Part shown: piece after piece, positions 22,370-35,156 of the stretch
How the letters are laid out: the number at the start of each line of letters is the position of its first letter
Numbering within the stretch: the stretch's first letter is position 1
Translations under genes and position numbers: made by a program
DNA from: Persicaria tinctoria
Lineage: Eukaryota > Streptophyta > Magnoliopsida > Caryophyllales > Polygonaceae
Direction: 5' to 3'
Assembly: GCA_037127255.1 (NCBI GenBank)
Contig: JBANSL010000009.1
Span: forward strand, 25,880,475 to 25,944,474
Length of the DNA stretch: 64,000 nt
The notes under the pieces: model-generated
Seen by the model: the letters and a program-made list of their open reading frames with translations, nothing else
The model's database searches: none
What the model was told of the DNA's origin: nothing

Positions 22370-23590
22370 TTGAGTGGTTTTGGTGATTTGGGCTGCACTC
22401 AAATTTTTACGGGTTGCCTACGTATCTCTTGAAAGAGAATCAAGCCTTACGCAGTTCAGAGTGTTTTGGACTTTTGTGTTTGGTTTGGTTTGGATAAATT
22501 TGGATTTGACTTTTGTTTTGTTTTCTTGTATGCATCAGAGGATGAAGTTCAAATCCCCTTCTAGGAAGGGTAGCTTGAACAACACTCCACCTGAGTAACC
22601 CGAGCCCACCTTCTTGGAAGGGTAACTCCGGTAACCCGCCTATCATTTACATAGAAAACAATTTGAGTTTTATGTGGAGTGTAATTTGGAATTTGACTTG
22701 TTTTGACTTGAGATTTGACTGGGAGGTCAATTTGAGGATTGTGGAATTTGGTTTTTGATTTTTTGGATGTGGCTATACTCGGCGAGCGAAAGCTTTGTAT
22801 CGAGTTAGAGTAGACACTTTGGCTTTGATGAAAATTTGGTATTTGAAACGACTAAAGTCGGCAAATGAATTTGAGGAGATTTGATGAAATGCTTGGGTGT
22901 GACTGGACTCGGTGAGAATTTGATTTACACTGAATTTCCTACGTATCCACTTTTCTGGTGGAATCAAGTCATTGTAGTTCGGGATAAAAATAGGTTTTGT
23001 ATTTAGGTTGGATCATGAGATCATTTGAGAGTGGTGATTGAACTCGATGGGCATGGGTTTGGCAGCGAGTGTTCTACGTATCTCTTAGAAGAGAATCAAA
23101 TCACCCGTAGTTCCAAACGAACAAATTTAATTTGAATTTGGCAATTGAACCTGACAAACATTAGCTTTGTGTCGGGAATCAAATCTTATATAGTTCTTTC
23201 GAGAACAAATTTAATTTGAGATGGGCGACTGAATCAAAAGTATGTTGAGTTTTTTACATCGGATTTCCTACGTAACTCATAAAAGAGTATCAAGTCTTCA
23301 TATAGTTCTTTTTAGAACTAATTTGATTTTTTTTTGGTTTGACGATTGAACCAGACGAGCTTTAGCTTTATGTCCGGTGGCCTACGTATCTGACAAGTCG
23401 GAATCAAGTCTTGCGTAGTTTTTTTGTGAACAAATGATTTAATTTGGTTGGACTTTGACCTCGTATTCATTTAAAAGTGAATTTAGAGGTTGACGATTGT
23501 ACTCGATATATTTTTAGGATTTAATATCGGGTTACTTACGTAGCCGATATAAGGCGTCAAGTCTTTACGTAGTTCTCTTTTAGAACGATT
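22370..23590 (+). repeat. Array of structured non-coding units with conserved stem-loops
   Basis: Seven or more degenerate units share an order: a first stem-loop with varying sequence, the word CTACGTA, a second short stem-loop with varying sequence, ATCAAGTC, a GTAG that can close on CTACGTA, and a third stem GTTC...GAAC. CTACGTA lies at 22418, 22939, 23074, 23268 and 23382, and as CTTACGTA at 23535. The unit near 23150 has lost it. Arms change together (TCTCTT/AAGAGA, TCCAC/GTGGA, ACTC/GAGT, TCTGAC/GTCGGA, GCC/GGC). No open frame runs through the array. It was interrupted at its left end by the retroposon at 20743-22357. The function is unknown; it may be part of an LTR element leader. Confidence 0.7.
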
Positions 23591-24586
23591 TGAATTTGGG
23601 AAAATTTGATTTAGTGTTTTGATTCCGTTTTCTTTTCCCTCGTTTAGAAGTCAATTTTGAGATTGACCCACTAGAACCAACTGACAATGAAATTTTACGA
23701 GTTTAACTTTATGATTTTGTTAAACCCAATTTTCAACTTGTGGCAATTAAAATTCGTATACTTTAGTGGGTGAGTTTTGCAATTACATATATGTGATTTG
23801 TTCGGGCTTTCATTTCTTCCTTTTCTTAATAGTTGTGGGCTTAGGGATGTTTTTTTTATGTAATTCCAATGAACTAGCCCATGTTTTGATAGCCTAAGGG
23901 CGTGCTTGGCAAAGGTTTATTTTTAAGGGATTGAGATTATTTTTAAGGGATTATAGGGGTGGAGATTATTGTGTGGGTTATGGGGATGGAAGGGGTGGAG
24001 ATTTTTTTTATAAATAATCCCGGTAAGGTGTTTGGTTGATAGGAGGTTATTTTTTTCTTTTAATCCTAAAAAGACAAAAATACCCTTAATTTCTAATAAC
24101 ACATGAGCAGCAATACAACATCTCTCTTTACTCTCTACATTCGACAGTTCAAAGCAGCAACTGATGGTTTTTACCTCTCAATCCAATGACAGTGGCGCAC
24201 ATAGCCTCCACGTGCTCCTCTTTCTTCATATCTTGGTAGTTTTCTATTGATCTATTCATTCGAGCTACATGTTTATTTTAAAGCTCAAATGTATGACAAT
24301 ACATGGAGTTACTTTGTATATATGAATATTCTATGACAGTACACATTTTTTTGCTCAAGTTTTCATCATTTTATGAAGACCATGACAACCCAATTAAGCA
24401 CTAACATGCACTCGTTTAATGTCCATTCTATTTCCAAACTAAGAAGAAGCACAAAAGTTGTGCAATTTTTTGAAACATCATTCATACAATCATGCATGTA
24501 ACATACTCCATTACAACAAGTTCAGGTCAATCCTAGAAACAACACAATTGATACATCATAGAGATTATGCAAGCCCTTCAAAGTTC

Positions 24587-25189
24587 CTAACGCCCTTCTT
24601 GATTGTCGCAAATCATTTGTTCGAGGATGTCGTCGATGGCCTCCATACCAAAGGATGTGTCGTCGTCAGAGTCAGGCTCATCCCCGATGTGCAATGCTTC
24701 AGCTCTCCTCTCATAAACTTTGTCTAACAACTCTTCTAACTCAGGTGGGATACCCTTCCTTCGGAATTGTTTGAAATGTACACTCTCCTAGGGGGGAAAA
24801 CACAAATGTCACAAGTTATCTACGCAGTGGATGCCATATAGATTAGCAAATTTTCAACAAAGTAGGGACATGATAACACATACCCTAATTTTCTTATCCC
24901 ACCATTCGTTAGGTGCATCGACGCATCCCTTTTCTGCATTCCAACTTAACCTTGTCTCCCCATCTTTAAATTGTTGCCAAAGCCTCCACCAGATCTTCAT
25001 TTGTCCATGCTTGTTTTTAAGGGTCTCGGGACGACACTGCTTACCAGTAGCATTCTTGAACTCGTATGCTATCTGAACCCATCTAATAGGTTCCTCTGAG
25101 CCAAATTCAAGTCGATATGCAATCAACGTATCCAGTAATGTCTTCGTCAACTCTTCATTCCAAAATGATGTTCTACTGCTCGAGGCCAT
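24587..25189 (-). CDS. Myb/SANT-like DNA-binding protein of the Harbinger-like element
   Basis: Two exons, 25189-24884 and 24787-24587, with a 96-bp GT...AG intron between AGG|GTATGT and CCTAG|GAG, in phase. The product is 168 residues. Residues about 8-98 match the Myb/SANT-like (Myb_DNA-bind_3) domain found in the second protein of PIF/Harbinger elements and in domesticated relatives. Key positions are W10, the W in IRWVQIAYEF, and GKQCRPETLKNK; WWDKKIR ends exon 1. The C-terminal exon is acidic (DEPDSDDDT) and reads to a normal stop. The start is MASSS with no upstream in-frame ATG of interest. Such proteins help the transposase bind DNA and enter the nucleus. The element has no transposase, so a role in trans or domestication is possible. 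No frameshift or stop was seen. Confidence 0.8.
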
Positions 25190-26459
25190 ATCAAACTACA
25201 AAAGTAACAAATGCAAATATCAGATAGCAAATGTATACAACTTTAAGCTAACTGATTAACATCCCAAATTCTTTCAATTTAAGCTAATTGATTAACATCC
25301 CAAATCCTAGCAATTTAAGCTAATCTGTCAATGAAAATATCATAAAATGAAACCAATTTATCAATTGCTGAAATTGTAAACTGTAAGCTGAAATTAAAAA
25401 AAAATACAAAGTACATTCTCCTGCACTTTGTGGGAACAAACAAAGAAATTGCACCTAATGCAAGCTGTAAATGCATAAAAATATAATGCAAGCTTTAGAT
25501 GCAGCAAAACCATAGCAGAGCATCAGAAATTGCACCTAAAAATTACACATATAGGTTTATGTAGCAAGCTCTAGATTTACCACCATTGTAGTTCACATCG
25601 AAGTGAAAACATCATAAATTGAGAAGTCATAAAAAGATCAGAAATAGGAATGAACATGATGAAAGTATAGAAGAGATGCCCTGTTTGACAATATTATATA
25701 GTCCTCATCTTGTACTTGCATCTAATGCAAGCTGAAAGTGCATAAAATTAAGAAATAGAGCAAATTCATGACAGTCATCTCCACTAGAGTTTACAATCAG
25801 AGATGTTATCCTACTTTTATCCTAGTTAACTTCATCACATAGACAAAAGAGCAGAGAAAAGTGAAGCAAATTCATTGTCCCAACCCTGGTTGCACAATAA
25901 TCAAGCTGGAAACGAACATCAGAAAATTCTCAACATGGAAATGACAATCGAACATAAGAAATTGAAGAAATCGAACAAGCAAAATCAGGAAAGGACGAAA
26001 TCGAAACCCTAACGATAGCAGATTGACAGCAACAACAAGGACAATCGAAACCCTAACGATTGCAAAATCACGAAATGAAGAAATCTCCCAAATGCAAGAA
26101 TGATAGCGACGACCATAACAATCGAAACCCTAACGACTATAGATTGCAGATTGAAAGCCTTTTCGAGTGAAGAAGGAGAGCAAACTCACCTGGTTTCGAC
26201 GGGAAATCGAACGAAGAAGAACTGTCAGGTGCTCCCGTCGCAAGAAGCAATCACCCCCGAAGGTGCTCTGCGAAGGTGAAGGCCGATCTTGAACTGGTGT
26301 GACCAGGGGCAATGGGGGAAGAAATGGGGTTGTGGAAGACAACAATCCCTGGAATCCTCTATGGCAAGGGTTGGATTATAGCCTCCTGAAAGCCCCGATT
26401 AATCTCCAGCTCCTAATTTCCCAACCCCAAAGAAGCCCCTGCCAAACGGTGGTGTGAGG
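25190..26459. other. Non-coding right part of the Harbinger-like element
   Basis: AT-rich DNA with repeated words near 25230-25330 (AAGCTAA, GATTAACATCCCAAAT) and GCTGTAAATGCATAAAA/GCAAGCT near 25450-25500. It also holds CGAAACCCTAACGA motifs at 25990-26130. It is the upstream leader of the Myb-like gene. No further gene seen. Confidence 0.5.
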
Positions 26460-28664
26460 TGTTGTAAGCTGAATCTGCCATGGTTTATAGTAACTTTTAT
26501 ATCGATTTCTGTATACATTGCATTCATTTGGGCTTAGATAGTACAGAACCTACGTAGTTTATGTTTATTTGCCAAATTATGGAATCTACACCAGTTTCTG
26601 TTTAATTCGCAGATTTCGAGACATTTTACAGCAATTCTACAGAAGGTCGGAAAAGCTCGGAAAACCACTACAGAAGTCCATGGTCAAAGAAGCAGCGGAA
26701 CCAGTCGAATCAATCTGAGAGTCAAGGTTACTCGATCTCGAGTAGACCTTACTCGACCTCGACGAGCATGTCCGAGCAACCTTGGTCGAGCAAGCCTGGT
26801 CGAGAGAGCTGAGTCAACCCGACTTCCGGAGCCAACTCGATCTCGACAAACCCTAGTCGATATCGACGAAGACCAGCACCACACCCGGAGTCGAGAAGAG
26901 GACTATTCGAGAAGCCGAGGACAAGGACGCCGAGGACAACCCTACTCGATCTCGACAAGACCTGGTCGAGATCGACAAGCCCCACCACGCCATTCCGAGT
27001 CCGTGCCGAGGAGAAGATGCTCGACCAGAGAAGGTCACCACTCTACTCGATCTCGACGAACCCTAGTCGAGATCTACAAGCCCCTGAGTCCAGATCCGAG
27101 CCAGTCGAGTAGAGCCACCCAAGGAGACCTAGTCGATGACCCATTCCTACTCGACATCGACAAGAGGTACTCGAGGTCGACGAGCGCCAGGAGCCAAGTC
27201 CGAGCCACATCGAGCAGATCTAGCCGAGGAGTCCAGTCGACGAACAAATCTTGTCGAGGTCGACGAGCCGTGGTTGATGTCGAGTAGTCTGGATCCCAGA
27301 AACGCGTCGACGAGTGCCTGTCCGAGTAGAGTTGAGATTCCTTGGGCACGAAGGAAGTCGAGCTGGCCGAAGATCTATCCGATTCCATCATCATCTATCC
27401 GTGGAGGGAAATCTATCAAAGACATGAAGACCTACCTAAATTAGATTTATCTTATTCCTTTTAGATTTATTTCCATTAAAGCATTTTATTTATCCTTTAA
27501 AGTTTTAGATATAATTTTAGATATAGATAGATATTTCTTTCCTAGATTAGCTAGGGAAAGAAGCATATAAATAAAGCCCTAGGGGCTCAGTTTTATTCAT
27601 TCAATTTCAGAGACAATTAGTTAGTTACACAGAGAAGTTTAGGAGTTCTAAGGTTTTTATGGTTTTGGCTTTCTGCGAAAGTTGATTGCCGAGATTGTAA
27701 AGGCTTTTGAATATAGTTTAATGAAATTTAGTTCTTTTCATCAATCAATGTCTGCGATTGCGATGAGGCGTGAGTAGTCCACCCATTTCTGGGGCTGGGG
27801 TGAGCCCGATGGTGGCCATGTGAGGCGATGCGATAAAGGTCAGATCTTTTTGTGCAATTCATCTTCTATCCCTATGAGCATGATTCTTTTGCGAGAGTTG
27901 AAGGTGATCCTTGTTTGTATTATTGAAGCGAAAGTGATCTTAATGCAACTTGGATTAATTATGTGAAAAGGGCTTTGTAACAATTAGGGTTTATGCGAAA
28001 GCCTCTATATGCCTATTTGTTAATGACGAAAGTTATTTGATGGAAAGCATGATCTTTTATGCCTTTATGTGTTACTTTGCATGGTTATCGTTGTGGTGTT
28101 GATACCCTGGCTTTGGAAGTCTTTTATTATATTGAGTTTATTTTCATCAAAAATCTGAGTTTGGGTTTGAGCATTTGCAATTTACGTCTTTTTAAGTTTT
28201 CTGCATTTTAACTCGATACAGAGGAACTTCTTGTCGATCTCGAGTAAGGATGTACTCGATATCGAGTTAGCTTGGCCTAGGTCGAGTACTGTTGTTCTTC
28301 TGTCGTCGATTTCTGAAGTTTCTGTTGTCGACTGCTGTGGTCGATCTCGAGTAAGCTGTTGTCGAGATCGACGAGCCTTTGTCTTTGCTTTTATTTCCTG
28401 TTTTGCTTTGTTCTTTGCTTTTGTTTGTTCTTTTCTGTTTTATTTCTGTTTCTTTCCTTTTTTCTATGTTTTTGTCCTTTCTGCTGCTTGTCTGTGAGAA
28501 TTTATAGCTATCTAAGAACTGCTGACGTGCTTCCTCGTGGATTCGATCCTGATTTTCTCTTACTACAACGGGAGGAAGTCTTGTATTCATTTGCTGAGAC
28601 AGGGAAGTCAGTTTGATCTATACTTTATATTTATTTCATACTTGACCATCCTCCTGCAACAACA
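26460..28664 (+). mobile_element. Solo LTR of the Athila-like family
   Basis: 2,205 bp beginning TGTTGTAAGCTGAATCTGCC and ending CTGCAACAACA. The duplication TGAGG lies at 26455-26459 and 28665-28669. The start matches the LTRs of 2026-10728, but the body is clearly diverged. It keeps the TATAAATAAAGCCC box (27566-27579) and two independent clusters of TCGATCTCGA-type motifs (26720-27300 and 28210-28375). It interrupts the Harbinger-like element. Confidence 0.9.
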
Positions 28665-28730
28665 TGAGGTTGTTGTTTTTAATTAAAACCCCCAACAACC
28701 CCCTATAACCTACCGCCGAGCACGCCCTAA

Positions 28731-30311
28731 GTTTGCCTCACTTCACATTTTTAGAACACATGTATATTTTATTTTCATTGTTATCTGTTCATCTTCCTTC
28801 TAAGCGAAAAACAGAAGATTGACGTTGTGTTCTTCGAAAGTGGCGATCCCCCTACTCACTCTCTTGGAGCTCCGACCTTGGGTGATTGAAGCGGAGAGGA
28901 GCAAAGGCGGCCCAAAGGCAAGGCGAGGGCGGGACGACAGAGCATGAATGGAATTTTCCCGACCCCAGGCGCTCCCAATTAGGTATGTTTTAGGGTCTTT
29001 TCTTTTCGAATTTCTGCCCCAAAATTCGGTGTTTAGTCCGAACTTTAGGTTATTCTTGGCCTAGATTTCAGCTTTCTACACCAATTCCCTTTCAATTGAG
29101 TGATCAATTTCAACGCTCGATTGATTTTCCCTAATTTGTGAATTTAGGGTTTTGATTTGTGCCATTTGGGGGCATTTCTGTTTGGGAAAACTGAAAGAGG
29201 AGGCTGACTTAGGACTCGGGGCTACCTTTATGAGGCCTAGAGAGTTCTCGGCTAGGATCCAAGCAATGCAGCCAGGCCGGCTGTGGGTGCAACGTCCGAA
29301 AGGACCTCCCGCCTTGATTTCTTGGCTTGGTAAGTTATTCTAACTTCCCTTTTCTTTCCACTGATTTGGAACCTCGGTTTGTGGAAGACCATAGGCTTAT
29401 TTTGATTTGGGCATTTTAATTTAGGGTTAGCTGCAATTTGGTAGCAACAATGAAGATTTGGGACTTGTTTTGACATGGACGAACAACAAAAGGAGCAGGA
29501 GAACTAGGGCTGGGAAGTTTACAGATGGGTCTAAGGACAGGTATGTCCAACTCTTTCTCTCCCGTAACTGTTTCCTTTTGTTATGTTCTACATGCTGTGT
29601 GCTTGCTTGATTCATGGGATGATTAGCCCTTCTGACGGTTTGGCGATGGCTATTGATGCTTTTAATTTTGTATTTTATTTGTAACAAACACATGAATTGC
29701 CATGGGTTACTTAGCACCATCTTTCAGCAGATTTTTTATTTTCCAGCAGTTCTTTGCTTGAGTTTAGGCTCCTTTAGGTGTACTTTGTTGCCTTCAATTT
29801 GGGTAGAAAGCGATGTATTCTCAGGGGCCTGATTTGATTTGATTAGTGTAAGACACCACTTCACTTGATTTGTTTAGGATCGAGGCTGATTCCAGTTTGA
29901 TGAGTTTGCTTTGTGCACAATTGAGTTAGTGCTCTTTATAAAGAATCTGTCTGGCTGTTGGAAGTGTTTTATTTTGCCATGTCAAACTGCTTACTTGATT
30001 GGCCTTATTTTGCCAGTAGTTTCTCTTATTTGATTGAGAGTTTTGCTGACTTAGTTTTCCTAGAAAATTTGCTTTCTTGGATTGCAACTGCATCATTGTC
30101 ATGGCTGTCTGCAATTGAATTGCTTTCTTTTGCTTGTTTGGGAGAGTGATTTGTGTGAAATTGAACGGACAATATGTTCAGTTTCTTTTTCTTTTTTTTA
30201 TATTCCAACTTCATCATTTGGCTGCAGTGAAGTCTCTTCCTTTGTCTGCTTGAATTAGTCGCTTAGTTTAGGAGGGAAAATCCAGCAGCTTTTCGCCCTG
30301 TTTTAGGGCTA
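28731..30311 (+). other. Possible spliced non-coding transcription unit
   Basis: Three exon-like blocks end at strong donor sequences: TTAG|GTATGT near 28982, CTTG|GTAAGT near 29330 and ACAG|GTATGT near 29540. The second and third are preceded by acceptor-like AATTTAG near 29145 and 29424. Exon blocks are richer in GC than the T-rich intervals between them. No long open frame joins across them, so this may be a 5' leader, an lncRNA or a captured promoter region. Confidence 0.3.
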
Positions 30312-30810
30312 TTTGATGATCCCAAAACCCAGACCACAAGAGAAACCCGCAAGCATCTCAGGGGTGGGGTTTCGAAGATCGAATTTCGGCAGCAATTGGA
30401 TTCCTTTGGTGGTGATTGACGATCCCAAAACTAGACCCAGGAGAAAACCGCAATCATCTCAAGGGTGGGTTTTGAAGATCAGATTTGTGTGGCGATTTGG
30501 CCTGCTTAAGGCTGACCGGCGATTGACGATCCCCAAAACCAGACCCAGGAGAAAACCGCAATCATCTCAAGGGTGGATTTTAGGAATCGAACTTTTGCAG
30601 CCATTAGGCTCCTTTTTGGGGCTGACCGGTGATTGACGATCCCTAAAACCAGACCCAGGAGAAAACCGCAATCATCTCAAGGGTGGGGTTTCGAAGATCA
30701 GATTTGGGCAGCAATTTGACTTCATTTGGGGCTGATCGACGGTCCCAAAACCAGACCACAAGAGAAATCTGCAGACATCTCAGGGGTGGGTTTTGGGACC
30801 ACAGATGATG
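30312..30810 (+). repeat. Tandem repeat of about 105 bp, five copies
   Basis: Units begin with GATCCCAAAAC-like text near 30316, 30421, 30529, 30637 and 30740. Each contains AGGAGAAAACCGCAATCATC (or CACAAGAGAAA), then CTCAAGGGTGGG and GAAGATC. Middle copies are the most alike. Confidence 0.85.
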
Positions 30811-32450
<1,640 letters not shown>

Positions 32451-32873
32451 TAGACCCGGGCAAACGCGGGTGCGGGCCGGGCTTGGGCCGGGCTTTACCC
32501 GAGATTTTATCCCGTTGATGCGGGCGCGGGCCGGACTAAACCCGCTTAACGGGTTAGAAGTCGTGTCCAAGCCCGTCCGTGAATGCGGGTGCGGGTAGCC
32601 CGCGGGTACCCGCAAATCTAATAAATTTTTCTTACTAATGATATACTAATTAGGTTTTTTTTATTACATATATATATGTGTAATATATATACATAGTTAA
32701 TTACTGTTTTTATTAGATTTACTAATTAGTGTATATATATGTAATCCCGTTTCCGCTGCGGGCGCGGGCCGGGCCTAGCGGCCCTCATGGGCTTTTCCCT
32801 CTACCCAAGCCTGTCCAATTTCGCGGGCGGGCGGGATGGGCCGGACGGACCGGCCCGCGTTTGCCCAGGTCTA
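32451..32873. mobile_element. hAT-type MITE, GC-rich
   Basis: 423 bp with inverted ends TAGACCCGGGCAAACGCGGG and CCCGCGTTTGCCCAGGTCTA and an 8-bp duplication GTTGTCCA at 32443-32450 and 32874-32881. The 8-bp target is characteristic of hAT elements. GC-rich arms of GGGCCGGGC-type words flank an AT-rich centre. Confidence 0.9.
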
Positions 32874-32945
32874 GTTGTCCATAATGGTCGGGTTGCCCAA
32901 ATCGGATGAAAAATTAAAATCGAGAGTGGGGCTCCCGATCATTGT

Positions 32946-34329
32946 TTTTTTTTTTTTTTGATTAGGTAAAGATTTGGATAGAGGGCTATCCAAGCGCATC
33001 CAGACGGATGAGATCTAGAAGATCTTTATTGGATGGTATATGTTCCCCATGAACAGAGTGACAAAGGTGTGCAACCTTATCAGCCACTCTGTTGCCAGCA
33101 CGGGGGATGTGAGAAAAGGAAACTTTTCTCATATTTCGAATGATCTTCTGTATATCAGATAGGATCATTTCCACCCCCCAAGGACAACGTGTTGTACCTT
33201 GAAGATAGTCGATGATGATTTTTGAGTCACCTTCAATGATTAAATTTTGTATGTTCCTTTTCTTGGCTTCCAGCACCCCCAACCTCAGGGCTGCAGACTC
33301 AGCCATTAGGGGTGATGAACGACCAAGACGCAAACTAGAAATTTGAGAGGGTTCTCCATTCCAATTGCGGATTATGATACCAGCGGTACTTGCCCCGCAA
33401 CGAAGCGAAGAGCCATCGAAATTCAGTTTGTGCATTCCATACGGTGGTTTTCTCCATTTCTTGTTTTTGGTCTTTTCTGTTCTTTTATTGGTCTTGTTTT
33501 TCTTTGAGGGTTCCAGGGGTCGGGTGTGTTGATCTGATTCTTCGAGTAGACACGCCCGTGTCCAGTTTTCAGATTGTTTTTTTGAAAACATTTCAATGGT
33601 GTTGGTTGTCGGTGGCTGTTGGTTCCTAAAAACACATCCATTCCGGAAGTACCATATCCCCCACCATCTTGTTACGATGATTTGCATTTTTGCCTTTGAT
33701 AAGGTTCGCAACCAGTTTAGCAGATCCCCTATTTCCCTGGATCTACCAATGGTTTGCTTGAGTGCTTGTTGTTCATTTGGGGTTAGGTGGTTTGTAATCA
33801 AGTCTGAATAGCATTCTGTGAGAAGATGGATGTCGTCCTCCACCCGGTCCGGGCATCGAACACAATCCGTAGGTACCGCCCCACCACGTGAAGCAAGTTT
33901 GGCTTTGGTTGATAGACCTGAGTGAGCAATTTTCCATAGGAAGTTTTTTATTTTAGGTTGGAGATCAAGTTGCCATATCCATTTATAGTCTTGTTGTTCA
34001 TTGTCGTTGATGATGAATTTGTACGCGGAGGAGGTCGTAAACCAACTATGCTTGTCTGGCCACCAATATAGCCTGTCCTCAAACGCTGACACAAGTAGTG
34101 GAATCGAAATTATCTCATCGACTAGTTGTCTGGGTAGGACCCTATTGAGTTTTCAACCCACCAATGGCCGTTTATGATATATTCGCTGACTGGTTCTTCC
34201 TTATCAAACTGATTTGGGCAGTCTGACCGATCACATAAGGCTATCGCAGAAACCCAGTGATCGGTCCAGAATTTAACTGATTTACCATTTCCAATGGTCC
34301 AAATTATGCCTTCTTTGAATGTCATTAGT
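32946..34329 (-). mobile_element. 5'-truncated LINE
   Basis: A 1,384-bp insertion with an A tail (plus-strand T run at 32945-32959) and the 15-bp duplication GCTCCCGATCATTGT at 32931-32945 and 34330-34344. Confidence 0.93.
32986..34325 (-). pseudogene. LINE ORF2 C-terminus: zf-RVT and RNase H, one frameshift
   Basis: From 34325 one frame reads IIWTIGNGKSVKFWTDHWV, the segment after the reverse transcriptase in plant L1-type ORF2, and stops near 34122. A frameshift around 34135 joins it to the 368-residue frame ending at 32986. That frame has the zf-RVT region (about residues 15-105: IWQLDLQPKIKNFLWK, then C-V-R-C-P-D and HLLTEC) and an RVT_3 RNase H. Catalytic acids are seen in LNFDGS, MAESAALRL, IEGDSK and AGNRVADKVAH. 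It is the same lineage as 16489-17259, but the two are clearly different copies. Confidence 0.88.
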
Positions 34330-34344
34330 GCTCCCGATCATTGT

Positions 34345-34884
34345 GGATGCACCAATGACATTGTATATATCAACACAAATATCAATTTGCATAAATAAGT
34401 TTTTTTGCAAAAAATACCAATTGCTTTGGAATTGGCTAAAATAGTCAATTTCCTTAACTGAAAAGAGGTAGTTTGGTGGGGGAGTTGCAGTGTAATAAAT
34501 AAATGGAAAGAGTTATATCGAGTACAATTAATGTAGTGGAAGAATTGTATGTGTAATTAATGAAATTTGTATTGCCATACCCTCGGGTGATTACCTACTA
34601 ATAAAACTGGGAAAAAAAGAAGGTAAAAGTGATGATTGAGAGAAAAGAAGGTTATAAATACTGGTGGAGACACTGCAGGAGGTTGAGCCGGCTTGGGCTA
34701 TATGGCTTATATATGAGCTGAATTAGCTCAATTAAATGAGTTTGGATAACATGGGTCTGTTTTGTGGAATGGAAGCCCATTGATTAAAAAAAGCCCGATT
34801 TTAATAACATGAACCGACCCAAAATAATAACTCAGCCCAAATGAATGATTTGTTCCCAGTTTGGGAAAGTGTTTATAGATAGTA
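34345..34884. other. Unassigned AT-rich interval
   Basis: No gene or terminal repeat recognised between the LINE and the Stowaway MITE. Confidence 0.3.
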
Positions 34885-35154
34885 CTCCCTCCGTCTCGAA
34901 ATTCATGTCGTTTTAGCTCTTTAGTTTTGTATCAAAATAGATATCGTTTTAGGTTTTCTAGGTAGTGTATAATAATGATTTGTATTGATTTGTGTGTTGT
35001 TGAATTTTTTGAAGGTTTTGATTGGTTAAAAAATATAGTGGGTAATAAAATTAATGAAAAAGTTAGTGGAATAATGATGTTGATTGATGGATGAGTGTTT
35101 TTATTAAAATTTGTGCATAAGGCTAAAACGACATGAATTTCGAGACGGATGGAG
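34885..35154. mobile_element. Stowaway-like MITE
   Basis: 270 bp with long inverted arms (CTCCCTCCGTCTCGAAATTC at the left, its complement ending GGATGGAG at the right) and TA on both sides. Confidence 0.92.
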
Positions 35155-35156
35155 TA

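Larger units (their letters stand above)
23898..28727. mobile_element. PIF/Harbinger-like element
   Basis: The ends GGGCGTGCTTGGC (23898) and GCCGAGCACGCCC (28715-28727) are inverted with one mismatch and flanked by TAA at 23895-23897 and 28728-28730. A TWA target duplication is characteristic of PIF/Harbinger. It encodes a Myb/SANT-like protein on the minus strand but no DDE transposase. Without the later solo LTR it is about 2.6 kb. Confidence 0.65.

Noticed and set aside
22370..23590. CRISPR-like look of regularly placed short repeats
   Set aside because: The DNA is plant nuclear, repeats are degenerate, spacing is irregular and the 'spacers' are homologous to each other.
26400..26459. 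Alternative right end of the Harbinger-like element at GCCCCTGCCAAACGG
   Set aside because: It resembles the left TIGGCA-type end weakly, but lacks a TAA flank; the match at 28715-28730 is longer and has TAA on both sides.
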